A DNA stretch of 42,849 bases, taken from positions 1-42,849 of the forward strand of contig NZ_JRUD01000026.1 in NCBI RefSeq assembly GCF_000802425.1, given 5' to 3'. The position numbers and the translations under genes were made by a program. Of the stretch, positions 8,341 to 18,001 are shown in pieces. Every line of letters begins with the position of its first letter. Position 1 is the stretch's first letter. The notes beneath the pieces were generated by a model. It searched no databases. It saw only the letters and a program-made list of their open reading frames with translations, and was not told where the DNA came from. The stretch is from Pseudomonas flexibilis (GTDB lineage: Bacteria; Pseudomonadota; Gammaproteobacteria; Pseudomonadales; Pseudomonadaceae).

Positions 8341-9171
8341 TCACACCTGGCGGCGCTTGAACACCCGCCAGGCCAGCGCCAGCGGCAGGCCGACCCACAA
8401 CAGCAGGCACAGCCAGAGCGCGGCGGTGGGCATGGGCAGGTCGTTGCCCAGGGCCATCACGCCCATGGCATTGGCGCCCCCCTCGAAGCCGCCCAGGTTG
8501 ATCAGCCGGTACAGGTCGGTGGGGTTGAGCAGCAGCAGCCAGGGCAATAGGTCCGGACTGAACGCGCCCTTGCTGAGCACCAGCACGCCGAGCAGCGCCA
8601 GGTCGAAGACCAGCACGAACAGGAACCACACGCCCAGCGCCAGGCCGGCGGCGGTGGACTTCTCGCTGGCCTTGCCGCTCAGCACGTAGGCGATGGCCAG
8701 GAACACCCAACCAAGCAGGGTCGAGGACAGCATGAAGCGGCCGAAAGCCCAGAACAGCATGCCGAGGTCGACATCCTCCACCAGCAGGCCGATGGCCACC
8801 GCAGCGCAGCCGAAGCCGATCAGCACCGCCAGGCCCAGGATCAGCCCGTGGCCGACGAACTTGCCGAGCAGGATGTGGCCACGGCCGAGCGGATAGGTGA
8901 GCAGCAGCATCAGGGTGCCGCCCTCGTCCTCGCCGACGATGGCGTCATAAGCCAGCAGCAGCGCGATCAGCGGCATCAGGAAGGTGGCCAGGCTGGCCAG
9001 GCTGGCGATGGTCGAGGGAATCGAGGTGAAGCCCACGGTGCCGGCCGCCGCGGCGCCCAGCCAGGCGATACCCACAGCAAGCACGGCGAACAGCAGGCTG
9101 ATGGCCAGCAGCCAGCGGTTGCGCAGGCCGTCGCTGAGTTCCTTGCTGGCGATATTCCAGATCGGGTTCAT
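8341..9171 (-). CDS. nosY: NosY, ABC-type permease of the nitrous oxide reductase maturation system
   Basis: This 276-residue inner-membrane protein has six predicted helices and belongs to the ABC-2-like permease class. With NosF (ATPase) and NosD (periplasmic) it forms the complex that supplies sulfur and copper for the CuZ cluster of NosZ. The motif [18 protein letters not shown] (about residues 81-98) is typical of the coupling region of such permeases. Its ATG overlaps the nosF TGA (ATGA), showing translational coupling. Confidence 0.94.
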   Translation of the reverse strand: MNPIWNIASKELSDGLRNRWLLAISLLFAVLAVGIAWLGAAAAGTVGFTSIPSTIASLASLATFLMPLIALLLAYDAIVGEDEGGTLMLLLTYPLGRGHILLGKFVGHGLILGLAVLIGFGCAAVAIGLLVEDVDLGMLFWAFGRFMLSSTLLGWVFLAIAYVLSGKASEKSTAAGLALGVWFLFVLVFDLALLGVLVLSKGAFSPDLLPWLLLLNPTDLYRLINLGGFEGGANAMGVMALGNDLPMPTAALWLCLLLWVGLPLALAWRVFKRRQV

Positions 9172-10088
9172 GGTCTGCCCTCTTCGCGAACGTCGGCGCG
9201 GGTCGTGTAGTAGCGGTACAGGTCTTCCAGCGAGGGCTGGAGGATTTCCAGGTCATGGGGTTGCGCTTCGCCGAGCAGCTCGCGCAGCAGCTCGACCTTG
9301 TGGCCGTTGTGCGCCTGCACCTCCAGGCCCGCCTCGCCCATGGCCTGCACCGCATGGCCCGCCTCACTCCAGCGGCGCACCCAGCCGTCGCTCTGGGCCA
9401 GGCCGCTGGCGCGAATGCGCACGGGCAGACCGGCCTCGGCGCGCAGCGCCGCCAGGCTGCCGCTGGCCTGCAGGCGGCCCTTGGCGAGGATCACCGCGCG
9501 GTTGATGTGCGCCTCCACGCCTGGCAGCACGTGGGAACAGAGGATCACCGCCGTGCCCTGCTGGCGCAGGCGGTCGATCAGCCGGTAGAGGTCCTGGGTG
9601 GCGATGGGGTCGAGACCCACGGTGGGCTCGTCGAGCAGCAGCAGGCGCGGCGTGCCAAGGATCGCCTGGGCCAGGCCGAGGCGCTGGCGCATGCCCTTGG
9701 AATAGGTCTTCACCCGGCGGTCGGCGGCGTGGGCCAGGCCCACCTGCTCGAACAGCGCGTTCACCTGGGACAGGTCGGCGCCCTTCAGGCGGGCGAAGTG
9801 GGTCAGCGTCTCGCGGCCGGTGAGCTGCGGGTAGAACGTCACGTTCTCCGGCAGGTAGCCCAGGCTGCGGCGCACCTGCGGATCGTTCGGCGCCTGGCCC
9901 AGCACGCGCACCTGGCCCTCGCTGGGGGCGAGCAGGCCGAGGATCAGTTTCATGGTGGTGGTCTTGCCGGCGCCGTTGTGGCCAAACAGCCCGAGCACCT
10001 CGCCTTCGGCGAGCTGCAGGGACAGATCGTGCAGCACGGTCATGCTGCCGTAGCGCTGGCTGACGCCCTGGATATCGACGGCCTTCAT
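9168..10088 (-). CDS. nosF: NosF, ABC transporter ATPase for NosZ maturation
   Basis: This 306-residue ATPase energises NosDFY. Walker A is GHNGAGKTT (36-44), the ABC signature lies in [14 protein letters not shown] (about 132), Walker B is [14 protein letters not shown] (about 153), and the H-loop is CSHVL. The start at 10088 was chosen because it overlaps the nosD stop (ATGA) and gives the normal family N-terminus; a longer reading frame runs back into nosD out of frame. It overlaps nosY by 4 nt at its 3' end. Confidence 0.95.
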   Translation of the reverse strand: MKAVDIQGVSQRYGSMTVLHDLSLQLAEGEVLGLFGHNGAGKTTTMKLILGLLAPSEGQVRVLGQAPNDPQVRRSLGYLPENVTFYPQLTGRETLTHFARLKGADLSQVNALFEQVGLAHAADRRVKTYSKGMRQRLGLAQAILGTPRLLLLDEPTVGLDPIATQDLYRLIDRLRQQGTAVILCSHVLPGVEAHINRAVILAKGRLQASGSLAALRAEAGLPVRIRASGLAQSDGWVRRWSEAGHAVQAMGEAGLEVQAHNGHKVELLRELLGEAQPHDLEILQPSLEDLYRYYTTRADVREEGRP

Positions 10089-11389
10089 GACAGCGGCTCC
10101 TGTGCGGGTTCTTTCTTCAACAAGGATTCGGTGGGCAGCTGCATCAGCGGGAAGCTGTCCTGCACGCCGGGGGACTTCAGCACCGGGAAGGCGCGCTGCA
10201 CCCAGCGCAGCAGTTCGATGCCGGGGCTGTTCATCAGCAGGCGCACCTGCGGGTACATCCACAGCAGCCGGTCGACGTTGTCGTTCGGCTCGTAGGGTAC
10301 GTCGCCCAGACCGTCGTCGTTGCGGTCCCAGCCCAGGTAGTCGCTCCAGTAGTTGCCGCGCCCGTCGGCGGACCATTCCTGGGTACGCACCGCCACGTAC
10401 TTGACCTGCTGTTCGTTGCCGACGAAGGCGTTGTCGACGATGCGGTTGTCTTCCGAGCCGGCAGTGAGATGGATGCCCAGGTTGCTGTGCTCGAAGTGGT
10501 TGTGCTCGATGACGTTGAACAGCGAGTTGTAGATGAACAGCGCCTTGCCCTCGCCGCCCTGGATCATGCTGTCGCCGCCGGTGTCGCCGGCCTGCACGTC
10601 GGTGACGAAGTTGTCCTTGATGGTCGAGTAGGTGATGTAGTTCATCAGCATGCCGTAGTTCCGGTCATGCTCGGAGCGGTTGCCGATCACCGTCAGCTTG
10701 CGGCTCTGCATCAGCGCGTAGCCGGTGCGGGTGCGGCGGGTGATGTTGCCGGTCACATGGTTGTCGTTGGAGAACATGTAGTGGATGCCGTAGCGCAGGT
10801 CTTCCAGCAGGTTGTTCTCGATGCGGTTGCCGTTGGAGGTCTCGATGTAGATGCCGTCGCGGGTTTCGCGCACCTGGTTGCCGGCCACCACGGCGCCTTT
10901 CACGATGAACAGGTGGATGCCGTTGCCACGGTCCTGGGAGCGCACCGAAGGCTCGCCATGGACCTGGTTGTCCAGGATGTGCACGTTTTCCGAGCGGTCG
11001 GCCCAGATGCCGAAGCCCACGCCGCGCAGGCGATTGTTGCGCAGGGTCACGCCCTTGGCGCCGCCTTCGATGAAGATGCCCGAGTCCATGTCGGTGAGGT
11101 TGTGGCCCCAGTCGCGCAGGTCGCAGTCCTCGACCAGCACGTCGCTGGCACCGATGGACAGCGCGTTGCCTTGCCCCGCCGCGCTGAACACGGCGCCAGG
11201 CTCGCAACGCAGGTGCAGGGGCCGGTCGATGCGGAAGTTGCCGACATATTCGCCGGCCGGTAGCGTCCAGCGGTTGTCGCCTTCCGCGCGCAGCGGCAGG
11301 TCGGTAATCGGGCGCGGGTTCGCCAGCGCGGACCCCGCGAAAAACAGGAGGGCACACAGCGCCCCGTGTACAGCCTGAGATCTGAGCAA
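10085..11389 (-). CDS. nosD: NosD, periplasmic beta-helix maturation protein
   Basis: This 434-residue exported protein begins with a signal peptide (residues 1-23, ending SALA). Its body is a right-handed parallel beta-helix of repeated short strands, such as [18 protein letters not shown] and [17 protein letters not shown]. NosD works with the NosFY transporter to build the four-copper CuZ site of NosZ in the periplasm. It is separated from nosZ by 108 bp containing two perfect stem-loops, which probably lower its expression relative to nosZ. Confidence 0.95.
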   Translation of the reverse strand: MLRSQAVHGALCALLFFAGSALANPRPITDLPLRAEGDNRWTLPAGEYVGNFRIDRPLHLRCEPGAVFSAAGQGNALSIGASDVLVEDCDLRDWGHNLTDMDSGIFIEGGAKGVTLRNNRLRGVGFGIWADRSENVHILDNQVHGEPSVRSQDRGNGIHLFIVKGAVVAGNQVRETRDGIYIETSNGNRIENNLLEDLRYGIHYMFSNDNHVTGNITRRTRTGYALMQSRKLTVIGNRSEHDRNYGMLMNYITYSTIKDNFVTDVQAGDTGGDSMIQGGEGKALFIYNSLFNVIEHNHFEHSNLGIHLTAGSEDNRIVDNAFVGNEQQVKYVAVRTQEWSADGRGNYWSDYLGWDRNDDGLGDVPYEPNDNVDRLLWMYPQVRLLMNSPGIELLRWVQRAFPVLKSPGVQDSFPLMQLPTESLLKKEPAQEPLS

Positions 11390-11420
11390 CTCGATACCTC
11401 TTCAGGGTCAGGCGGGGAGG

Positions 11421-11446
11421 CGGCCGGCGATCATCAGCGCCGGCCG
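11421..11446 (-). terminator. Second stem-loop between nosZ and nosD
   Basis: CGGCCGGCG and CGCCGGCCG form a perfect 9-bp stem with the 8-nt loop ATCATCAG. There is no T tract. It lies directly after the stronger hairpin at 11459..11488 in the direction of transcription, so it may help processing, protection or attenuation rather than act alone. Confidence 0.45.
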
Positions 11447-11458
11447 CGTACACGGCAA

Positions 11459-11488
11459 GAGGGCCGGACATTCAGCCGTCCGGCCCTC
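11459..11488 (-). terminator. Stem-loop directly after nosZ
   Basis: GAGGGCCGGAC and GTCCGGCCCTC form a perfect 11-bp stem with an 8-nt loop, starting about 10 bp after the nosZ stop. The minus-strand sequence after it is CTTGCCG, not a U run, so partial attenuation or 3'-end protection of nosZ mRNA is more likely than full termination. Confidence 0.55.
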
Positions 11489-11497
11489 GCCCGGCCG

Positions 11498-13384
11498 TCA
11501 GGCCTTTTCCACCATCATGCGGCCCATCATCTCCATGTGCAGCGCGTGGCAGAACCAGCTGCAGTAGTACCAGAACACCCCGGGCTTGTCGGCAGTGAAG
11601 GTGACCGAAGAGGTCTGCTGCGGGCTGATTTCCATGCTCACACCGTGGTTGACCATCACGAAGCCGTGGGACACGTCCTCGATCTGGTCGATGTTGGTGA
11701 TGGTCACGGTGACTTCATCGCCCTGCTTGACGGTGAAGTCGGTGATGCCGAAGGACGGTGCCATGGAGGTCATGTACACGCGGACCTTCTTGCCGTCGCG
11801 GATGATCTTGTTGTCGGTCTCCAGATTGACGCCGTCCTTCTTGGCACGGGCCACGGTGTCCGCGAAGAAGGGATCCTTGCGGTCCCAGATCTTCTTGGTC
11901 TTGATCTGGTCGCGACGGCACATGATGCAGTCGTGCGGCTCGGCGAAGGTCGGGCCGTCGTGGACGATCTTCATCACGTCGCCGGAGATGTCGATCAGCT
12001 GGTCGTTCTCCGGGTGCAGCGGGCCGACCGGCAGGAAGCGGTCCTTGGAGAACTTGGAGAGCACGACCACCCACTTGCCGTCGGCGTCGCGGGACTCGGT
12101 CAGCGAGGCGTGGTTGTGGCCCGGCTGGTAGTGCACGTCCAGCTTCTGCTTGATGTAGTTGACCTTCTCGCCCTTGTAGGCGCGGATGGCTTCATCGATG
12201 TTCCACTTGCACAGCTGGCTGTCGATGAACAGGGTGGTGTAGGCGTTGCCGCGACCGTCGAAGGTGGTGTGCAGCGGGCCGAGGCCCAGTTCCGGCTCGG
12301 CGACCACGGTGTCGCGCTCGTCCTTCAGCTTGCCGGCGAACAGGTCGGGCAGCTTGTCGATGGCGATCACGGTACAGGTCGGCGACAGCTTGCCGTTGGC
12401 GATGAAGTACTTACCGTCCGGCGAGGTGTTGCAGCCGTGCGGGTTCTTCGGCACCGGGATGTAACGGGTGAACGGGCTGTTCTTGGCCTTGCGGCCGTCG
12501 ACCACCGGCACGCCGTCCATCATCACGTACTTCTTGTCCTTGATGGCCTTGTCGATGGCGTGCACGTCGAACACCACCACCCAGTCACGCTCGTTGCGCA
12601 TGGTGCCGCCCAGGTCCAGGGCGCGCTCGGAGTTGTAACAGGTGGAGGCGGCGAAGCGGCCGGTGTAGTCGGCGTCGGTGTTGTCCAGGTTGCCGTCGAC
12701 GATGACCTGCCAGGCCACCTTCATGGTCTCGGCGTCCACCGCGCTGAAGCAGGTGAAGCTGTTGTCGGCCTGCAGGTCGAAGCTGGACCCGTCGTTCGGG
12801 TGCGGAATGAAGAACTCGCCGTTGCAGAACACGTACTTGGTGTGCGGCACCTTCTGCAGACGCAGGCCGTGGATGGCCTGGACGTTCGGGATGCTGGTGA
12901 TCTTGTCCGTCTTCATGATGTCCAGACGGATACGCGCGACGCGGGTGTTGGCCTTATCGTTGATGAACAGGTACTTGCCGTCGTAGCGGCCGTCGGTCAT
13001 CGAGATGTGCGGGTGGTGGCAGTCGCCGTTCGGGTAGTACTCACCCATGATGCTGCGGCTTTCGTTGGTGATGCCCCAGCCGGTGGCCGGATCGGTGTTG
13101 AACACCGGGATACGCATCAGTTCGCGCATCGAGGGAATGCCCAGCACGCGCACTTCGCCCTGGTGGCCGCCCGACCAGAAGCCGTAGTACTCATCCAGCT
13201 CGCCCGGTGCCACATGCACCTTGTTCTTGGCTTCCTTGACCGCGGCTGCCCAGGTTTCGCGGGACATCACCGCGCCGCCGAAGGCAGTGGCCGCCACCGC
13301 GGCACCGGTCACGGCGCTGGCGCCGAGGAAGCCACGACGGCTGAGACCGCCCTTCACTTCCTTTTCGTTTTGCTTGTCGCTCAT
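11498..13384 (-). CDS. nosZ: Nitrous-oxide reductase NosZ (clade I, Tat-exported)
   Basis: This 628-residue periplasmic enzyme reduces N2O to N2. A twin-arginine signal ([11 protein letters not shown], starting near residue 14) marks the clade I form. The N-terminal beta-propeller holds the CuZ histidines, seen in DCHHPH, HGLRL, NPHGC, GPLHTTF, GHNHA and EPHDC. The C-terminal cupredoxin domain holds CuA: the SHGF histidine, C608, W610, C612, H616 and M619. Numbering is ten less than the P. stutzeri enzyme (C618, C622), as expected from length. It lies 59 bp after nosR and is followed by two stem-loops before nosD. All ligands appear intact. Confidence 0.98.
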   Translation of the reverse strand: MSDKQNEKEVKGGLSRRGFLGASAVTGAAVAATAFGGAVMSRETWAAAVKEAKNKVHVAPGELDEYYGFWSGGHQGEVRVLGIPSMRELMRIPVFNTDPATGWGITNESRSIMGEYYPNGDCHHPHISMTDGRYDGKYLFINDKANTRVARIRLDIMKTDKITSIPNVQAIHGLRLQKVPHTKYVFCNGEFFIPHPNDGSSFDLQADNSFTCFSAVDAETMKVAWQVIVDGNLDNTDADYTGRFAASTCYNSERALDLGGTMRNERDWVVVFDVHAIDKAIKDKKYVMMDGVPVVDGRKAKNSPFTRYIPVPKNPHGCNTSPDGKYFIANGKLSPTCTVIAIDKLPDLFAGKLKDERDTVVAEPELGLGPLHTTFDGRGNAYTTLFIDSQLCKWNIDEAIRAYKGEKVNYIKQKLDVHYQPGHNHASLTESRDADGKWVVVLSKFSKDRFLPVGPLHPENDQLIDISGDVMKIVHDGPTFAEPHDCIMCRRDQIKTKKIWDRKDPFFADTVARAKKDGVNLETDNKIIRDGKKVRVYMTSMAPSFGITDFTVKQGDEVTVTITNIDQIEDVSHGFVMVNHGVSMEISPQQTSSVTFTADKPGVFWYYCSWFCHALHMEMMGRMMVEKA

Positions 13385-13443
13385 GGGGTTTTGCTCCTAT
13401 GGGTACAACACTTCGCCTTTCCCGAACCTCGCGCGAGCAAGAC

Positions 13444-15621
13444 TCAGGGTTCAGTCACCTGTACAGCGGGAATCAGTTCGGGAGCGTCCGGAGCGGCCTT
13501 CTTGCCGCGCTTCTTGCGCTTGTTGATCAGCGGCGGACACTTGTTGTCGTTGTGGTAGGTCATCTGGCAATCGAGGCAGTAGTGGCACTCGTTGTGGTTG
13601 ATGTGCCCATCCGGGTGGATCGCCTGGATCTCGCATTCCACGGCGCACAGCTGGCAGGGGTTGCCACATTCCTTGCGACGCTTGAGCCAGTCGAACAGGC
13701 GGAACTTGCTGGGCACCGCCAGGGCCGCGCCGAGCGGGCAGATGTAGCGGCAGTAGACCTTGCGGGTGAACAGGTTCACGACCAGCAGGATCACCACGTA
13801 GAGCACGAACCACCACTGGCGGTCGAACTTCAGGGTGATGGCGGTCTTGAACGGCTCCACCTCGGCGGCCTTCTCGGCCAGCATCATGGATTCCAGGGAG
13901 ATGCCGAACAGCGCCAGCAGGATGATGTACTTGATGGCCCACAGGCGCTCATGCACCGCGAAGGGCAGCTCGTACTGGGGGATCCTGATCTTGCGTGCCA
14001 GCTCGTTGAGCAGTTCCTGCAGGGCGCCGAAGGGGCACAGCCAGCCGCAGAACACGCCCCGGCCCCACAGCAGGATGCTGGCGGCGGTGAACACCCAGAG
14101 GATGAAGATGATCGGGTCGGTGAGGAACAGCTCCCAGCGGAAATCCTGGAACACCGCGTGGACGAAGGTCAGCACGTTGACCACCGACAGCTGACCCAGG
14201 GCGTACCAGCCGATGAACACCACGGTGAAGATCAGGTAGCCGCGACGCAGCCAGTGCAGGAACTGCGGCTTCTGGGTGAACTTGTCCTGCAGGAACAGGA
14301 TCACCGTCAGCAGGCCCAGGGCGGCGCACAGCACGCCGATCTGGAAGCTCTTCTGGTACCAGATGTTGACCCACAGCGGACGGTTGGCTTCCTCGATGGC
14401 GGCCAGCTCCTCGGCGGTCAGCGGCGGCCGCTCGATGTAGTCCTCGGGCATCAGGTAGGGCATCTCGAAGCTGGTGAAGATGCTCTCCACCGGACCGACC
14501 TGGCGGCGCACCAGCAGTTCCAGGTTCCAGGCCGAGCCCGGATCGAAGCGGTACTGCTCGCGGGCGATGAAGATCGCCATCTCGTAGAAGTCCGGCATGC
14601 CTTCGGCGTACACGTCGGACAGGCGGATGAAGTCCAGGTCGCGGAAGCTGATGATGTCGCCGAACTGGCGCAGCTGCACCCGATCGAAGATGCCGCCGCG
14701 CACGTAGCCCGAGCCCTTGAAGGAGTATTCGCCATTGGCCAGCACCGCGAAGGCGTGCTCACCCGGCTTGAGTTCGGCCATCAGCTCGGCGTACTGGCGC
14801 TCGCCCAGCAAGTTGCGGCCGATGGTGGGCACATTCAGGTGGGTGGCGTACAGGTCGATGAAGGTCTCGTCACGCTGCTCAGGCGCGGCCACCTCGACGC
14901 CCTCGGCCTCGGTGCCGATGAAAGCATCGTCCACCTGGCCGCGGGTCAGGTGCATGCGGCGGATGGCGCCGTTGCCGGTCAGCTCGGCCCAGTTGCTCGG
15001 CTGGTAGACGTCACGCACCAGGGCGATCTTCGGCCGCGCGCTGGCGCCCGCCTCGATCAGCCCCAGGTCCACCGCCACGGTGTGCGCGGAACGCATGACG
15101 ATCTCGTTGATCACCATCACCGTCACGGTGGCGCCGGTCACGGCGTCGATGGTCACCGCGCTCTTGTCGCCGGAGCGGCCGACCACCACGCGCTGGTCGA
15201 CCTTGATGCCGGTGTAGTGGGCGTTGAAGTCGTGGACCTTCTGCTCGGGAATGCCGATCAGCACGATGGGTTCGTGGTGTTCGAGCATGTAGGCATCACG
15301 GATGGTCGCCGTGGCGTCGAGGATGATCTGCAGGTTGATCGGCTTGCCGGAGTAGGCCGGCATGTCGGTGACGCGGATGCTCTGGAAGGCGTAGCCGAGC
15401 ACCTCGTCACCCTGGCGGATGGTGCGCACGCCGTAGTCGCCTTCCGGCTCGGACACCGCCGTGGCCTCCGGGAAGACCAGGTCGATGCGCTCGCGCTCCA
15501 GCGCGCCGTAGTCCTTGGCCTGAACCACCTGCGGCGCTCCCAGCGCCATCAGCAGCAGGAAAAATAACGCCGGCATTCCTGCGCGACGCACCCTTTCAAG
15601 CCAAAAACCCATATAAATCAT
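13444..15621 (-). CDS. nosR: NosR, membrane flavo-iron-sulfur protein for N2O reduction
   Basis: NosR feeds electrons to NosZ and is needed for nos expression. Here it has a signal peptide, a periplasmic FMN-binding domain with the flavin-attachment motif DAVTGATVT, several membrane helices, and a cytoplasmic polyferredoxin end. Visible cysteine motifs are CGWLCP, CRYICP, CGNPCQLCAVEC and CHYCLDC. The frame is open up to 15672, but a perfect DNR box lies 9 bp before that ATG and a TACCAT -10-like element overlaps the next ATG (15654). The transcript should therefore start near 15647. ATG 15621 (725 residues) or 15612 (722 residues) is then the likely start, and either fits the usual length of about 724. 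Confidence 0.93.
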   Translation of the reverse strand: MIYMGFWLERVRRAGMPALFFLLLMALGAPQVVQAKDYGALERERIDLVFPEATAVSEPEGDYGVRTIRQGDEVLGYAFQSIRVTDMPAYSGKPINLQIILDATATIRDAYMLEHHEPIVLIGIPEQKVHDFNAHYTGIKVDQRVVVGRSGDKSAVTIDAVTGATVTVMVINEIVMRSAHTVAVDLGLIEAGASARPKIALVRDVYQPSNWAELTGNGAIRRMHLTRGQVDDAFIGTEAEGVEVAAPEQRDETFIDLYATHLNVPTIGRNLLGERQYAELMAELKPGEHAFAVLANGEYSFKGSGYVRGGIFDRVQLRQFGDIISFRDLDFIRLSDVYAEGMPDFYEMAIFIAREQYRFDPGSAWNLELLVRRQVGPVESIFTSFEMPYLMPEDYIERPPLTAEELAAIEEANRPLWVNIWYQKSFQIGVLCAALGLLTVILFLQDKFTQKPQFLHWLRRGYLIFTVVFIGWYALGQLSVVNVLTFVHAVFQDFRWELFLTDPIIFILWVFTAASILLWGRGVFCGWLCPFGALQELLNELARKIRIPQYELPFAVHERLWAIKYIILLALFGISLESMMLAEKAAEVEPFKTAITLKFDRQWWFVLYVVILLVVNLFTRKVYCRYICPLGAALAVPSKFRLFDWLKRRKECGNPCQLCAVECEIQAIHPDGHINHNECHYCLDCQMTYHNDNKCPPLINKRKKRGKKAAPDAPELIPAVQVTEP

Positions 15622-15681
15622 GGTCTTACCAAATGCTGGTTTCTGTGTGGTCATGGTAGGCCCCACTGACATGAGGCACGC

Positions 15682-15695
15682 TTGATATCAATCAA
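15682..15695 (-). promoter_or_regulatory. Perfect FNR/DNR box for nosR
   Basis: TTGAT-ATCA-ATCAA (reverse: TTGAT-TGAT-ATCAA) matches the consensus fully. Centred at 15688.5, it puts the nosR transcript start near 15647. TACCAT at 15658..15653 on the minus strand serves as a -10 candidate. Dnr is encoded in this window and is the likely activator. Confidence 0.85.
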
Positions 15696-15738
15696 GAAGC
15701 ACGTGCGCCGGGGTGTGACGCAGGGTCGCAGACACGCC

Positions 15739-16179
15739 TTACCAGGCCAGATAGAACATGCCTTTGGCGAGCAGAACAATGGCGACCATCTGCGCAAGGA
15801 TCACAACGTGAAGACTGTGATAGCGTGCCGGGCTCATCCGACCACGGCGCAGCAGGATGGCGACCAGGCCGAAGGAGAGGAAAACACCGATGGCCAGCAG
15901 GATCTTCAGGCTCAGCATGAGGCCAAAGCTGCTGGCGAAGGGATCCGCCAGGGCGCCCCGGTGGAACCAGGCCAGGCCGATGCCGGCGCCGTAGACGAAC
16001 AGCACCACCCAGTGCAGCACCACCCGCGAACGGGCCCCCAGCGCGCGCTCGAAGGTTTCCCGAGCGGCGGGGTCGAGCGAACGCTTGGCCTGCGCCAGCG
16101 TGGCCACTTCGACGAACAGCGTGCCGATGAAGAAGATGGCGCTGAGCAGGTGCAGGGTGTGCAGCAGGGCGTAGGTCAT
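15739..16179 (-). CDS. CopD-like small integral membrane protein next to nosR
   Basis: This 146-residue protein has four predicted membrane helices and histidines near helix 1 (LLHTLHLLSAIFFIGTLF), helix 2 and helix 4. The pattern resembles CopD/DUF2269-like proteins, some of which handle copper. It ends 43 bp before the nosR DNR box and runs in the same direction, so some read-through into nosR is possible. The position beside the copper-enzyme cluster suggests a role in copper supply, but that is inference. A TTGAC-N4-GTCAT-like box lies 64 bp upstream. I do not recognise a named orthologue. Confidence 0.75.
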   Translation of the reverse strand: MTYALLHTLHLLSAIFFIGTLFVEVATLAQAKRSLDPAARETFERALGARSRVVLHWVVLFVYGAGIGLAWFHRGALADPFASSFGLMLSLKILLAIGVFLSFGLVAILLRRGRMSPARYHSLHVVILAQMVAIVLLAKGMFYLAW

Positions 16180-16242
16180 GGGCAGTCCTTCCGGCGGTGA
16201 CGCCTAGTGGACCTACCTTGACCGCAGGAGTGCGACGGGTGA

Positions 16243-16256
16243 ATGACCGTGGTCAA
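16243..16256 (-). promoter_or_regulatory. Candidate FNR/DNR-type box upstream of the CopD-like gene
   Basis: ATGAC-CGTG-GTCAA is symmetric and keeps the TGAC/GTCA core but departs from TTGAT-N4-ATCAA at three positions. Its distance to the ATG (64 bp) would allow class II activation with a start near 16208, but no good -10 is visible. Confidence 0.4.
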
Positions 16257-16335
16257 GCGATAGCCGAGAAACGCGAATAGCGTCACACAAGCCGATACGT
16301 GTGTTTGCGCTGCGGATGGCACCGACGCCGTGTCC

Positions 16336-16366
16336 GGCGGCCAAGGCTAGGCCTTGACCGCCCTAC
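16336..16366 (-). repeat. Single GTAG-type REP downstream of hemN
   Basis: On the minus strand it reads GTAG, then GGCGGTCAAGGC, a 3-nt CTA spacer, and GCCTTGGCCGCC: one hairpin with a single G-T wobble. The GTAG head faces the hemN stop, 15 bp away. It may act as a transcript end or stabiliser. Confidence 0.65.
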
Positions 16367-16380
16367 GTTCGTTCCGCTGC

Positions 16381-17763
16381 TTAGACCGTGCGCGAGAAGC
16401 GCACGGTCTGCTTGCCGAGGTAGGCGTCGAAGGTCATGGCCACGTTGCGCATCATCAGCTGCCCTTGCGGCAGCAGCACGATGGCGTCGTCGTGGATTTC
16501 CACCAGCCCGTCCTCGACCATCTCCTTCAGTTGCGCCAGCGCGTCGGCGAAGTACTCGCGGAAGACGATGCCGTGCGCGCGCTCGAACGGCGCGAAGTCG
16601 ACGCGGTTGTGGCACATCAGCGCCAGGATCACTTCGCGGCGCAGCACGTCGTCGGCGCTCAATGTGTAGCCACGCTGCACCGGCAAGCGGTTCTGGTCCA
16701 GGCGCGCGTAGTACTCGGAAAGCAGCTTGACGCTCTGGCTGTAGCTGTCGCCCACCTTGCCGATGGAGGACACGCCCAGGCCGATCAGGTCGGTGTCGCC
16801 GTGGGTCGAGTAGCCCTGGAAGTTGCGCTGCAGCGTGCCGTTGGCGCGGGCCAGGGTCAGCTCGTCGTCGGGCAGCGCGAAGTGGTCCATGCCGATGTAC
16901 ACGTAGCCGGCGTCGGTCAGGCGGCGGATGGTCAGCTCCAGCAACTCCATCTTGCGCTCGGGCGGCGGCATGTCCTCCGGGCGGATCAGCCGCTGGGCGC
17001 GCACGCGCTCGGGCAGGTGCGCATAGCTGTAGGCGGCGATGCGGTCCGGGCGCAGGGCGATGATCTTGCTCAGGGTGGCGTCGAAGCTTTCCACGGTCTG
17101 CAGCGGCAGGCCATAGATCAGGTCCACGCTGATCGACTTGAAGCGCGCGGCGCGGGCGGCCTCGATCAGGTCACGCACCTGCTGTTCGCTCTGGATGCGG
17201 TTGACGGCGGCCTGCACCTGCTCGTCGAAGTCCTGCACGCCGAAGCTCAGGCGGTTGAAGCCCTGCTGGCGCAGCGTGTGGATGCGCTCGGGGCTGATGG
17301 TGCGCGGATCGACCTCGATGGAAAACTCGTGGTTGTCGCTGTCGTCCATGTTGAACGCCTCGTGCAGGGCGTCCATCACCTCGCCCAGCTGTTCGCTGGT
17401 CAGGTAGGTGGGTGTGCCGCCGCCGAAGTGCAGCTGGGTGAGCTTGCGGGACTTGTCGAACAGCGCGCCCTGCAGGGCGATTTCCTTCTTGAGGTAGTCG
17501 AGGTATTCGACGGCGCGGTGGGTCTTCTGGGTGATGATCTTGTTGCAGGCGCAGTAGTAGCAGAGGCTCTGGCAGAACGGGATATGGATGTACACCGACA
17601 GCGGCTTGGGCGCCGACGCCTTGTTGCTGGCTGCGGCGGCCTGGAAGTAGTCGTCCTCGGCGAAAGCCTCGTGGAACTGCGGCGCGGTGGGATAGGAGGT
17701 GTAGCGCGGGCCCGGGCGATCGTATTTCTCGACCAGGGCTCGGTTGAAAGTCATGTGGTCCAC
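16381..17763 (-). CDS. hemN: Oxygen-independent coproporphyrinogen III dehydrogenase HemN
   Basis: This 460-residue radical-SAM enzyme decarboxylates coproporphyrinogen III without oxygen, a step of heme synthesis needed for anaerobic cytochromes. The cluster motif is CQSLCYYCAC (C64, C68, C71), preceded by the conserved VYIHIPF, and the SAM-binding GGGTPT follows. The first in-frame start is GTG at 17763; ATG at 17754 is an alternative six bases after that codon. A perfect TTGAC-N4-GTCAA box lies upstream at 17927..17940. A GTAG-type REP follows 15 bp after the stop. It is the true HemN rather than a HemW-like protein, judging by length and the extended N-terminal PGPRYTSYPTA motif. Confidence 0.95.
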   Translation of the reverse strand: MDHMTFNRALVEKYDRPGPRYTSYPTAPQFHEAFAEDDYFQAAAASNKASAPKPLSVYIHIPFCQSLCYYCACNKIITQKTHRAVEYLDYLKKEIALQGALFDKSRKLTQLHFGGGTPTYLTSEQLGEVMDALHEAFNMDDSDNHEFSIEVDPRTISPERIHTLRQQGFNRLSFGVQDFDEQVQAAVNRIQSEQQVRDLIEAARAARFKSISVDLIYGLPLQTVESFDATLSKIIALRPDRIAAYSYAHLPERVRAQRLIRPEDMPPPERKMELLELTIRRLTDAGYVYIGMDHFALPDDELTLARANGTLQRNFQGYSTHGDTDLIGLGVSSIGKVGDSYSQSVKLLSEYYARLDQNRLPVQRGYTLSADDVLRREVILALMCHNRVDFAPFERAHGIVFREYFADALAQLKEMVEDGLVEIHDDAIVLLPQGQLMMRNVAMTFDAYLGKQTVRFSRTV

Positions 17764-17926
17764 GTTCGACCCGCCTTGAAAGGAAAGTGGTACATCGAAG
17801 ACCGCCGCTCGCGCGACCGCCTCACTGCTGGATGGGCCGGATTATGGCCGGTCAGAGGGCCGATCCGCAAAACAGGCGACCGGCCGGAAGATATGCGCAG
17901 GGTAACGGGCCTGATGGCAGCGGGAC

Positions 17927-17940
17927 TTGACCATGGTCAA
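17927..17940 (-). promoter_or_regulatory. Palindromic FNR/DNR-type box for hemN
   Basis: TTGAC-CATG-GTCAA is a perfect 14-bp palindrome, with C/G at the inner half-site positions instead of T/A. It lies between moaA and hemN and would place a hemN start near 17892 with TACCCT as a modest -10, giving a leader of about 130 nt. ANR/DNR control of hemN is known in Pseudomonas. Confidence 0.7.
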
Positions 17941-17962
17941 CGGCGGGTAAGGCGCAGGGCCT

Positions 17963-18001
17963 GTGGGAGCGGACTTGTCCGCGAGCTGTTGTCCGCCCTA
18001 C
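17963..18001. repeat. Hybrid REP element at the moaA stop
   Basis: A GTGGGAGC-type REP (17963..17987, hairpin GCGGAC-TT-GTCCGC) is joined directly to a GTAG head, GTTGTCCGCCCTAC (17988..18001). The TAG in the head is the moaA stop codon. Two REP families seen separately elsewhere in the window are fused here. Confidence 0.75.
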
